Assembly (NCBI GenBank): GCA_013298565.1
Contig: JAAFIC010000004.1
Span: forward strand, 1-64,000
DNA length: 64,000 nt
DNA from: Alphaproteobacteria bacterium
Lineage (GTDB): Bacteria > Pseudomonadota > Alphaproteobacteria > Elsterales > Elsteraceae
Direction: 5' to 3'
Position numbers and translations under genes: made by a program. Of this stretch, positions 10,018 to 16,614 are shown in pieces (position 1 is the first letter of the stretch; each line of letters begins with the position of its first letter). The notes under the pieces are model-generated. The model ran no database searches. It was not told where the DNA came from and worked only from the letters and a program-made list of their open reading frames with translations.

Positions 10018-10386
10018 TTATTCAGCCGCCAAGGGCAGGGGCCAGGGCGCAATTCCGGCCAGAGTTTCCGACATATCGGGTTCAGCGCAGGCGAGATCAT
10101 AGCGAATTTGCAGCGTCAGCCAAACATCGGCGCGCAGACCGAAGAGCTTTTGCAGGCGCAACGCCGTGTCGGCGGTCATCGCGCGTCGCCCCGCAACGAT
10201 TTCCCCAATCCGGCGTGCGCCAACACCGAGCGCCTTCGCCAAGCGGTATTGGGTCATCCCAAGCGGCTCCAGAAACTCACTCTGCAAAATTTGCCCCGGA
10301 TGCACAGGCGGAATGCGCGTGCCATCGCTCAGATCGGCACTATCGGAAAAATCCAACCTATCAATATCGTCACGGGTATAGGCCAT
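10018..10386 (-). CDS. higA: HigA-type antitoxin (XRE family), orphan
   Basis: This 122-aa protein has an N-terminal IPPVHPGQILQSEFLEPLG block, characteristic of the HigA/VapI addiction-module antidote family. A helix-turn-helix follows (MTQYRLAKALGVGARRIGEI) and then a C-terminal DVWLTLQIRYDLACAE segment. The ATG at 10386 has a GGGGAG ribosome site. In intact modules the toxin HigB is encoded directly upstream. Here only a short remnant resembling the HigB C-terminus remains (10399 to about 10440), so the antitoxin stands alone. It probably acts as a DNA-binding regulator. Confidence 0.85.
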   Translation of the reverse strand: MAYTRDDIDRLDFSDSADLSDGTRIPPVHPGQILQSEFLEPLGMTQYRLAKALGVGARRIGEIVAGRRAMTADTALRLQKLFGLRADVWLTLQIRYDLACAEPDMSETLAGIAPWPLPLAAE

Positions 10387-10398
10387 GCTCAACTCCCC

Positions 10399-10440
10399 TC
10401 AGTGGTAATCGACAAGCTCGACAGCCACCGTACAATTCCA
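10399..10440 (-). pseudogene. higB: Remnant of the 3' end of a HigB toxin gene
   Basis: Immediately upstream of higA, in the position of higB, the minus strand reads WNCTVAVELVDYH and then a TGA stop, 12 nt before the higA start codon. The ending V-E-(I/L)-V-D-Y-H is the hallmark C-terminus of HigB/RelE-type toxins. Upstream there is no start codon giving a toxin-length frame before the pyrD gene begins. The reading is a toxin gene deleted down to about its last dozen codons. The match is short, so this is an inference from position plus motif. Confidence 0.6.
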
Positions 10441-10442
10441 GA

Positions 10443-10459
10443 TAACGATAGTATCGTTA
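10443..10459. promoter_or_regulatory. 17-bp palindrome, candidate HigA operator
   Basis: TAACGATAGTATCGTTA is a perfect odd-centred palindrome with 8-bp arms. It lies between the toxin remnant and pyrD, where the original higBA promoter and operator would be expected after loss of the toxin body. XRE-type antitoxins bind such palindromes, so it may serve higA autoregulation and could affect pyrD, whose start is less than 40 nt away. Confidence 0.5.
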
Positions 10460-10496
10460 AGCGCTATTATCGCAGCGCGGCCCTATGGAATATTCC

Positions 10497-11552
10497 ATGA
10501 TCGACCTCTTCCCCCTCGCCCGCCCGTTTCTGCACCGGATGGACCCGGAGGATGCTCACGGCCTCACGCTGAAACTGCTGGCGGCGGGGGCCGTGCCGCA
10601 AGTGCCGATCCCGCCGTTGCCGCGCCTCGCGACCCGTATTTTTGGGCGCGATTTGCCGCATCCGTTGGGGCTTTCGGCAGGGTTTGATAAGAATGCCCAG
10701 GCGTTTCATCAGTTTCCGCGCTTAGGCGTGAGCTTTGCCGAAATTGGGGGCGTAACGCCCCTGCCGCAAGCGGGCAATCCGCGCCCGCGCCTGTTTCGGC
10801 TAACAGAAGACCGCGCCATCATCAACCGCATGGGCTTTAATAACGATGGGATGGAGGCGGTCGCCGCCCGCTTTGCCGCCCGCAAAACTCCCGGCCAAAT
10901 CGTTGGCGTTAATCTCGCCTCCAATGCCGATAGCGCCGATCCGGCCAATGATTTCGTGCGTCTCGCCCGCACTTTTGCCAGCCACGCCGATTTTCTAACC
11001 TTAGATATTTCCTGCCCTAATACCGCCAACGGCAAGATGTTCCTCAGCCCTGGTCCGTTGCGCGATTTGCTGGACCGCTTGGCCGCGCTGTTCACCACCC
11101 CCGGCCTCCCGCGCCCGCCGCTGGTCGCCAAAATCGCCCCGGACATTGACGATGCGGGGCTGGATGCCGTGCTGGAGGTGCTGCTGGAAAAGGGTATCGA
11201 CGCGCTCATCCTCAGCAATACCACCCTCGCCCGCCCCGATACGCTCAAAAGCCCGCAGCAGGGCGAACGCGGCGGCCTCTCCGGCCCGCCCCTCTTGACC
11301 GCCTCAACGGAGCTTTTGCGGAGAGTCTTCCGGCTCACGCGCGGCACCTTGCCCCTCATCGGCGTCGGCGGGATCAGCAGCGGTGCCGATGCCTACGCGA
11401 AAGTAAAGGCCGGAGCTTCCGCGCTGCAACTCTATACCGCCCTGGTCTATCAAGGCCCCTGGGCCGTGCGCCGGATTCTGATGGACCTCGATCAACGCCT
11501 CGCCCGCGACGGCCATGCGCGCTTGACGGAGGCGGTGGGGGTTGAGGGGTAG
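10497..11552 (+). CDS. pyrD: Dihydroorotate dehydrogenase (quinone), class 2
   Basis: This 351-aa flavoenzyme of pyrimidine synthesis oxidises dihydroorotate with quinone at the inner membrane. The N-terminal helical extension (FPLARPFLHRMDPEDAHGL), GGVTPLPQAGNPRPRLFRL, NRMGFNNDG and the phosphate-binding GVGGISSGADAYAKVKAGAS are class 2 features. The active-site loop reads DISCPNTANGK, with Cys at the position normally occupied by catalytic Ser in class 2 (NISSPNTPG in E. coli); Cys there is the class 1 residue. An in-frame ATG at 10485 is an alternative start; neither has a strong ribosome site. It sits next to the orphan higA locus. Confidence 0.93.
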   Translation: MIDLFPLARPFLHRMDPEDAHGLTLKLLAAGAVPQVPIPPLPRLATRIFGRDLPHPLGLSAGFDKNAQAFHQFPRLGVSFAEIGGVTPLPQAGNPRPRLFRLTEDRAIINRMGFNNDGMEAVAARFAARKTPGQIVGVNLASNADSADPANDFVRLARTFASHADFLTLDISCPNTANGKMFLSPGPLRDLLDRLAALFTTPGLPRPPLVAKIAPDIDDAGLDAVLEVLLEKGIDALILSNTTLARPDTLKSPQQGERGGLSGPPLLTASTELLRRVFRLTRGTLPLIGVGGISSGADAYAKVKAGASALQLYTALVYQGPWAVRRILMDLDQRLARDGHARLTEAVGVEG

Positions 11553-11562
11553 GGGGCAAGGT

Positions 11563-12426
11563 TCACCCCGCAAACCGCTTCGCCCCGGCCACACACAGCA
11601 CCACGACGCCCGTGACCGCCACCATCGGCCAAGCCACCGTCTCGCCCAGCAGGGTCGCGGCCAACGTCAGCCCGAAGAACGGTTGGAGAAGCTGCAACTG
11701 CCCAACGCCCGCAATGCCGCCCAAGGCGAGGCCGCGATACCAGAAGACGAAGCCGATGAGCATTGAGAACAGCGAGACGTACACGAGGCTCCACAGCGCG
11801 GGCGTGCCGATGCGGCTCCAGTCGGCGGGTTGCAGCAGTAGGGCGGCGGTTGCCATGAAGGGGAGCGAGAGCAGTAATGCCCAGGAGATGACCTGCCAGC
11901 CGCCTAACCGCCGCGACAGGGCCGCGCCTTCGGCATAGCCAAGCCCGCAAACGATAATCGCGGCCAGCATGAACCCATCGCCCACCATTGATCCTGCACC
12001 CCCTTGGAAGAAGGCGAACCCCGCCACGCACGCGCTGCCGAGACCGGAGAACAGCCAAAAAACCCGGCGCGGCCGCTCGCCACCGCGCAAAACGCCAAAA
12101 ATCGCCGTGGAGAGCGGCAATAGCCCGACAAAAATCATCGAATGGGCGGAGGTGACGTGCTGCAAGGCCAATGCGGTCAACAGAGGAAAGCCGATAATCA
12201 CGCCGAGCGACACGATAAGCAGTGACAAAAGATCGCCCTTGGCGGGCCGCGCTTGACGAAACAGCAGCAGCACACCGCCCGCGCACAGCCCGGCAATACT
12301 GGCGCGCGCGAAGGTGAGGAAGACGGGGTCGAAATCGGCCACCGCGATGCGGGTTGCGGGCAGCGAGCCACTGAAAATCAACATGCCGAGAAAACCGCTC
12401 AACCAGCCGTCGAGATTTTTATCCAT
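11563..12426 (-). CDS. EamA/DMT-family transporter
   Basis: This is a 287-aa, ten-helix drug/metabolite transporter with two EamA repeats. The start at 12426 (MDKNLDGWLSGFLGMLIFSG) has an AAGGGG ribosome site. Reading back to 12561 would overlap the divergent regulator and adds a non-membrane tail. DMT proteins export amino acids or metabolites; the substrate is not visible. Divergence from a MocR-type regulator over a 118-nt gap suggests that the regulator controls it, which is a common pairing. Confidence 0.85.
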   Translation of the reverse strand: MDKNLDGWLSGFLGMLIFSGSLPATRIAVADFDPVFLTFARASIAGLCAGGVLLLFRQARPAKGDLLSLLIVSLGVIIGFPLLTALALQHVTSAHSMIFVGLLPLSTAIFGVLRGGERPRRVFWLFSGLGSACVAGFAFFQGGAGSMVGDGFMLAAIIVCGLGYAEGAALSRRLGGWQVISWALLLSLPFMATAALLLQPADWSRIGTPALWSLVYVSLFSMLIGFVFWYRGLALGGIAGVGQLQLLQPFFGLTLAATLLGETVAWPMVAVTGVVVLCVAGAKRFAG

Positions 12427-12495
12427 CAGCGAACCCCTTCCATCGAATACCCCTTCTGTATCGCTGGAAAGCGCTAGTACGCCTAGAGACAGTTT

Positions 12496-12519
12496 GGTAC
12501 AATTATTCTGAACTGTACT
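12496..12519. promoter_or_regulatory. Inverted repeat GTACAATT/AACTGTAC, candidate MocR operator
   Basis: GGTACAATT (12496-12504) and AACTGTACT (12511-12519) form an inverted repeat with a 6-nt spacer. Eight positions per arm match except one A/G difference. It lies in the intergenic region between the divergent DMT transporter and MocR genes, about 26 nt before the mocR ATG, the expected place for autoregulation plus control of the transporter. Confidence 0.5.
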
Positions 12520-12544
12520 GATAAGATTAGGGATACAAAACCTG

Positions 12545-13987
12545 ATGGAATCCCTCCCCAATCCGCGTTTGGTCGATCATGTCATGCAGGTTGTGCGTGG
12601 GCGCATTGCGGCGCGGGCGCTGACACTGGGGGCGAAGCTGCCGTCTATTCGGGGGCTAGCGGAAACCTTGAGCGTGTCGAAATCGACCGTGGTGGAAGCC
12701 TATGACCGTTTAAGCGCAGAAGGCGCGATTCGCTCCCGCCCCGGCTCGGGCTTTTATGTAGCGGGAACCTTGGCTCCGCTCACTTTGGCCGAGATTGGCC
12801 CGCGTTTAGATCGGGCTATCGACCCGTTCTGGGTGTCGCGCCTCGCCCTCGATGCCGGGCCGGACGTGCTGAAACCGGGCTGCGGCTGGCTACCATCGGA
12901 CTGGTTGCCGGAAGCAAGCCTGCGCCGCGCGCTGCGGGGGTTGGCGCGGGCGGAGGATGCTGGTCCCCTCACCGATTACGGCTCGCCCTTGGGGCTGCCC
13001 GCCTTGCGGGTTTTGCTGGCGCGGCGCATGGCCGACCAAGGGATCGAGGCCCCCCCGGATCAAATTCTGCTCACAGAATCCGGCACGCAAGCGATTGATT
13101 TACTGTGCAGGTTTCTCATCGAGCCAGGCGACTGCGTGTTAGTCGATGACCCCTGCTATTTCAATTTTCACGCGCTGCTCAAAGCCCACCGCGCCAAGGT
13201 TATCGGCGTGCCTTACACGCCCAATGGGCCAGATGTGGAAGCGTTTGCCGCCGCCCTCACCGCTCACCACCCGCGCCTTTATATCACCAACTCGGCCTTG
13301 CATAATCCTACGGGCACCACTTTGTCGCCGCTGGTGGCGCATCGGTTGCTGAAACTCGCGGACGCCGCCAACCTCACCATTGCCGAAGATGATATTTTCG
13401 CCGATTTCGAGCCTGATCCGTCCCCGCGCCTTGCGGCGTTCGATGGGCTAAACCGGGTCGTGCGGATCGGCAGTTTCTCCAAATCCCTGTCGGCGGCGGC
13501 GCGCTGCGGTTATATCGCGGCGAAACCCGAGTGGATCGAAGCGCTGATTGATCTTAAAATCGCTATCTCCTTCGGGGGCGGGCGTTTAGGGGCGGAACTA
13601 GTGCTGGCGGTGCTGAAAGACGGCAGCTACCGCAAACATATGGAAAGCGTGCGAACCCGCCTCGCGCGCGCTATGGCGCTAACGATAAAACGGCTCAAAC
13701 TCCTCGGTATCACGCCCTGGGTGGAACCACGCGGCGGCATGTTTTTGTGGGCGCAGTTGCCTGACGGGCTGGATGCTGCCGAGGTATCGCAAAAAGCCCT
13801 CAGCGAGCGAGTGATTCTCGCGCCGGGAAATGTGTTTAGCGCGGCGCAATCGGCGGCTGGGTTTTTGCGCTTCAATGTGGCGCAATGCACCGACCCACGC
13901 ATTTTCAGCGTGTTAGCTGGGGCGATGGCACGCGCGCCTTCCGCTACTTTCGCCTTAACCGATACGAGGTTAAGCGCAGAGCGCTAA
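12545..13987 (+). CDS. MocR-type transcriptional regulator (GntR HTH fused to aminotransferase fold)
   Basis: This 480-aa protein has an N-terminal winged helix (KLPSIRGLAETLSVSKSTVVEAYDRL, then IRSRPGSGFYV) and a fold-type I PLP aminotransferase domain from about residue 110. TNSALHNPTGTTLSP, AEDDIFADFEP and the PLP-lysine region SFSKSLSAAARCGYI are conserved, so PLP binding is likely. MocR proteins sense amino acids or PLP derivatives rather than act as enzymes. The divergent DMT transporter is the probable target. The downstream dioxygenase, 110 nt away on the same strand, might be cotranscribed. Confidence 0.92.
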   Translation: MESLPNPRLVDHVMQVVRGRIAARALTLGAKLPSIRGLAETLSVSKSTVVEAYDRLSAEGAIRSRPGSGFYVAGTLAPLTLAEIGPRLDRAIDPFWVSRLALDAGPDVLKPGCGWLPSDWLPEASLRRALRGLARAEDAGPLTDYGSPLGLPALRVLLARRMADQGIEAPPDQILLTESGTQAIDLLCRFLIEPGDCVLVDDPCYFNFHALLKAHRAKVIGVPYTPNGPDVEAFAAALTAHHPRLYITNSALHNPTGTTLSPLVAHRLLKLADAANLTIAEDDIFADFEPDPSPRLAAFDGLNRVVRIGSFSKSLSAAARCGYIAAKPEWIEALIDLKIAISFGGGRLGAELVLAVLKDGSYRKHMESVRTRLARAMALTIKRLKLLGITPWVEPRGGMFLWAQLPDGLDAAEVSQKALSERVILAPGNVFSAAQSAAGFLRFNVAQCTDPRIFSVLAGAMARAPSATFALTDTRLSAER

Positions 13988-14097
13988 GTTTTCTTGCAGA
14001 ATGGCTTCTGGTGATTATCATTGCTGTCAGTCCCGAGGGGTTTGGGTTCACACCCTCGCAAAAATAAATCAATACGACTGCCGGGGGAGAAACACTC

Positions 14098-14973
14098 ATG
14101 AGCGCTTCTTTTGAAATTCGCGATTTACCTGGCGTTTTGGGTGCTGAAATTCTGAACCTAGACTTGGCGCAACCCTTGAGCGATGGTGATTTTCTGAGCA
14201 TTCGCAACCGTCTGGCCGAGCGTGCCGTGCTGGTGTTTCGCGATCAAGAGGCGCTAACGCCGGACCAGCAGATTGCTTTCAGCCGGAGGTTTGGGCCGCT
14301 CGAAATTCATGTGCAACACCATTTCCATCTTGCGGGCCACCCGGAAATTCTCATCATCTCTAATGTCGTCGAGAACGGGAAGCCCCTGGGCCTTGGCGAT
14401 GCTGGAAGATATTGGCATTCCGACCTTTCTTATATGGCTTTGCCCAGCTTAGGCTCGCTCCTACACTCTAAGGCATGGCCTGCCGAAGGTGGCGACACGG
14501 TTTTCGTGAATATGGTCGCGGCCTATGAAGCGCTGCCGGACGATGTGAAAGCCCGTATTGATGGCCTTTCTGCCGAACACAGCTATCTTGCCCGCAATGC
14601 GAAGCAGCAAAAACTGAACGGCGATCTGCGCCCCGGCCTGACCGCCGAACAAGCCGCCCGCGTGCCGCCCGTGGTTCACCCCGTGGTGCGCGTTCACCCG
14701 GAAAGCGGCAAACGCGCCCTGTTCGTGAGTGAAGGCTTTACAACCCATATCCTCGGTTTGCCGGAAGACGAGAGCAATGCGCTGCTCGCCATGCTTTATG
14801 CCCATTCCACCGAACCGCGCTTCCAGTACCGCCATAAATGGCAACCCCATGATATGATTTTCTGGGACAATCGCCAAACCCTCCACCTTGCGACGGGTTG
14901 CCCGCCGGAGTTACGCCGCACTCTTTATCGCACCACAGTTCAGGGCGATGCACCGCGCGGGATTACGGCGTAA
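14098..14973 (+). CDS. TauD/TfdA-family Fe(II)/2-oxoglutarate dioxygenase
   Basis: This 291-aa protein shows the HxD iron-ligand motif in RYWHSDLSYMALPS, the distal histidine in DNRQTLHLATGCPP, and the 2-oxoglutarate-binding arginine in RRTLYRTTV. The length fits the family. Such enzymes hydroxylate sulfonates, aryloxyalkanoates or amino acid derivatives; no ssuABC or tauABC genes are nearby, so the substrate is unknown. The ATG is preceded by GGGGGAG. It could be in one unit with the PanE-like gene 43 nt downstream. Confidence 0.9.
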   Translation: MSASFEIRDLPGVLGAEILNLDLAQPLSDGDFLSIRNRLAERAVLVFRDQEALTPDQQIAFSRRFGPLEIHVQHHFHLAGHPEILIISNVVENGKPLGLGDAGRYWHSDLSYMALPSLGSLLHSKAWPAEGGDTVFVNMVAAYEALPDDVKARIDGLSAEHSYLARNAKQQKLNGDLRPGLTAEQAARVPPVVHPVVRVHPESGKRALFVSEGFTTHILGLPEDESNALLAMLYAHSTEPRFQYRHKWQPHDMIFWDNRQTLHLATGCPPELRRTLYRTTVQGDAPRGITA

Positions 14974-15015
14974 CGGGGGAGGCGTTTTGGCGGGTGTAAT
15001 AGGCATGAGGCTTCA

Positions 15016-16005
15016 ATGAAGATCACTATTCTAGGCGCGGGTGCCGTTGGCGGGCATATCGCGGCCCATCTTGCGCGGGCAGGGCTGGCGGTTTCGGCCC
15101 TTGCGCGCGGACCGCATTTGGCAGCAATCCAGGCGAACGGCTTACGCCTGACGACCGGTGCCGAGGATTTTACCGTGCGGTTGCCCGCCTCCGACCGGGC
15201 AGAGGATTTCGGCCCGCAGGACGTCGTTATCAGCACGGTCAAAGCCCATAGCCTGACCAGCGTCGTGCCTGCCTTGACGGCGCTGTCCGGCCCAGAAACG
15301 GTGATTGTCTATGCCCTCAACGGGGTGCCCTGGTGGTATTTCCACCAGCACCCGAACCCGGTATTGGCCGAACGTCCGCTGGAGCGGCTCGATCCCGGCG
15401 GGGTGTTGTGGCGCGACGGGGGCGTGGAACGGGCGCTCGGGTGTGTTATTCAATCACCGAATACGATTGTCGCGCCGGGCGTTATTCACTGCAAATGGCC
15501 GCGCAGCAGTTTCGTGCTAGGCGATCCTGCCGGGGGGCTAACCCCGCGCCTGACCGCCATCGTGGATGCGCTGAAACCGGGGCTGGAGGGGGTGGCCGCC
15601 ACCGCCGATATTCGCGTTAATGTTTGGATGAAAGTGGCGCTGAACGTCGCGGGTTCCTGCCTGGGCGTGCTCACTCAATCCAACGAAGGCGACGTGATTG
15701 CCGATGCAGACCTTTTGGCGCTCTATAAAACTCTGCTCAATGAAACCTGCGCCGTGGCGGCAGGCTTGGGCGTGACCGCCGCGCCCGATATTCCGGCCCG
15801 CTTGAAAGCCATGACCGGCAGCACGCACCGCGCCTCAATGCTGCAAGACCTTGAAGCCGGGCGGCCCTTGGAAATCGACGCACAGTTGAACGCCGTGCAA
15901 GACCTCGCCCGCTTGGCCAACGTACCAACGCCGACGCTAAACCTACTGCTCCCTTTGCTGCGCGCCAGGGCCAGAACCAGGGCCGGAACCAGGGCCGAGC
16001 GTTGA
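15016..16005 (+). CDS. 2-dehydropantoate 2-reductase family protein (ApbA/PanE)
   Basis: This 329-aa NADP-dependent reductase begins MKITILGAGAVGGHIAAHLA with the Rossmann GxGxxG motif. The ApbA C-terminal domain follows (NVWMKVALNVAGSCLGVLTQ, containing the catalytic-type lysine, then STHRASMLQDLEAGRPLEID). The family includes true pantothenate ketopantoate reductases and many paralogues acting on other 2-oxo acids, so I do not assign PanE. The C-terminus ends in an Arg-rich tail (RARARTRAGTRAER) encoded by an imperfect 12-bp tandem repeat, probably a recent slippage extension. Confidence 0.88.
   Translation: MKITILGAGAVGGHIAAHLARAGLAVSALARGPHLAAIQANGLRLTTGAEDFTVRLPASDRAEDFGPQDVVISTVKAHSLTSVVPALTALSGPETVIVYALNGVPWWYFHQHPNPVLAERPLERLDPGGVLWRDGGVERALGCVIQSPNTIVAPGVIHCKWPRSSFVLGDPAGGLTPRLTAIVDALKPGLEGVAATADIRVNVWMKVALNVAGSCLGVLTQSNEGDVIADADLLALYKTLLNETCAVAAGLGVTAAPDIPARLKAMTGSTHRASMLQDLEAGRPLEIDAQLNAVQDLARLANVPTPTLNLLLPLLRARARTRAGTRAER
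15965..16000 (+). repeat. Three imperfect tandem copies of a 12-bp unit
   Basis: CCAGGGCCAGAA, CCAGGGCCGGAA and CCAGGGCCGAGC follow head to tail at the end of the PanE-like gene and encode its Arg/Thr/Ala tail. Slippage-prone repeats at a gene end usually change only a dispensable terminus. Confidence 0.8.
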
Positions 16006-16047
16006 CAGAGGCTTGCGCCGAGCGGGCACTTGGGTAATCCTCATCTT

Positions 16048-16611
16048 ATGAGCATGCTTCCTCCGCCCGCCGCCGTTCTGTTGCTGATTGATTTGCAACA
16101 AGCGATTGATCACCCCTCCTGGGGGCTTCGGAACAACCCGCAGGCCGAAGCCAATATCGCCCGGTTGCTGGCCCATTGGCGACAGAAGGGCTGGCCCGTG
16201 TGGCATGTGCGGCACGATTCATCCTCCCCCACCTCGCACTATCGGCTAGGGCAACCGGGGCATGACTTTAAGCCGGAAACGGCCCCGCTGCCGGACGAGT
16301 TGGTGATCGCCAAACGCACCAATAGCGCCTTCATCGGCACAGACCTTGACGCGCGCCTGCTAACCGGGCGGCACCCGGCGCTGGTGGTGGTCGGCGTCGT
16401 CACCAATAATTCGGTGGAAGCGACCGTACGAATGGCCGGAAACTTGGGCTTCACCACGTTTCTGGTCGAAGACGGCTGCTTCACCTTCGGCCTCAAAGAC
16501 TGGAACCGCGTGGAGCGCACCGCTGAAGAGGTCCACGCCTTCACCCTCGCCAACCTGGACGGGGAGTATTGCACAATCACAACGACGGCGGCGGTATTGG
16601 CGGAGGGTTAG
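16048..16611 (+). CDS. Isochorismatase-fold hydrolase lacking the catalytic cysteine
   Basis: This 187-aa protein shows the first triad residue in LLLIDLQQ and the lysine in IAKRTNSAFIGTDL. The nucleophile loop reads VTNNSVEATVRMAGNLGF, where cysteine hydrolases have TNxCVExTxRMA. Ser replaces the expected Cys, so hydrolysis by a thioester route is unlikely. True isochorismatases (vinyl-ether hydrolases) also lack that cysteine, so other chemistry is possible. The ATG at 16048 is used; a TTG at 16030 is a weaker alternative. The next gene starts only 4 nt past its stop, and its ribosome site lies within this gene. Confidence 0.85.
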   Translation: MSMLPPPAAVLLLIDLQQAIDHPSWGLRNNPQAEANIARLLAHWRQKGWPVWHVRHDSSSPTSHYRLGQPGHDFKPETAPLPDELVIAKRTNSAFIGTDLDARLLTGRHPALVVVGVVTNNSVEATVRMAGNLGFTTFLVEDGCFTFGLKDWNRVERTAEEVHAFTLANLDGEYCTITTTAAVLAEG

Positions 16612-16614
16612 GCG

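Noticed and set aside
10485-10498. ATGGAATATTCCAT palindrome at the pyrD start
   Set aside because: A 14-bp palindrome is expected a few times by chance in 64 kb, and it overlaps coding sequence.
10399-10500. Intact HigB toxin gene
   Set aside because: Only the last dozen or so codons are recognisable; there is no start codon or room for a ~90-aa toxin before pyrD.
15965-16000. Possible CRISPR-like repeat
   Set aside because: The 12-bp units are directly adjacent with no spacers and lie in a coding tail.
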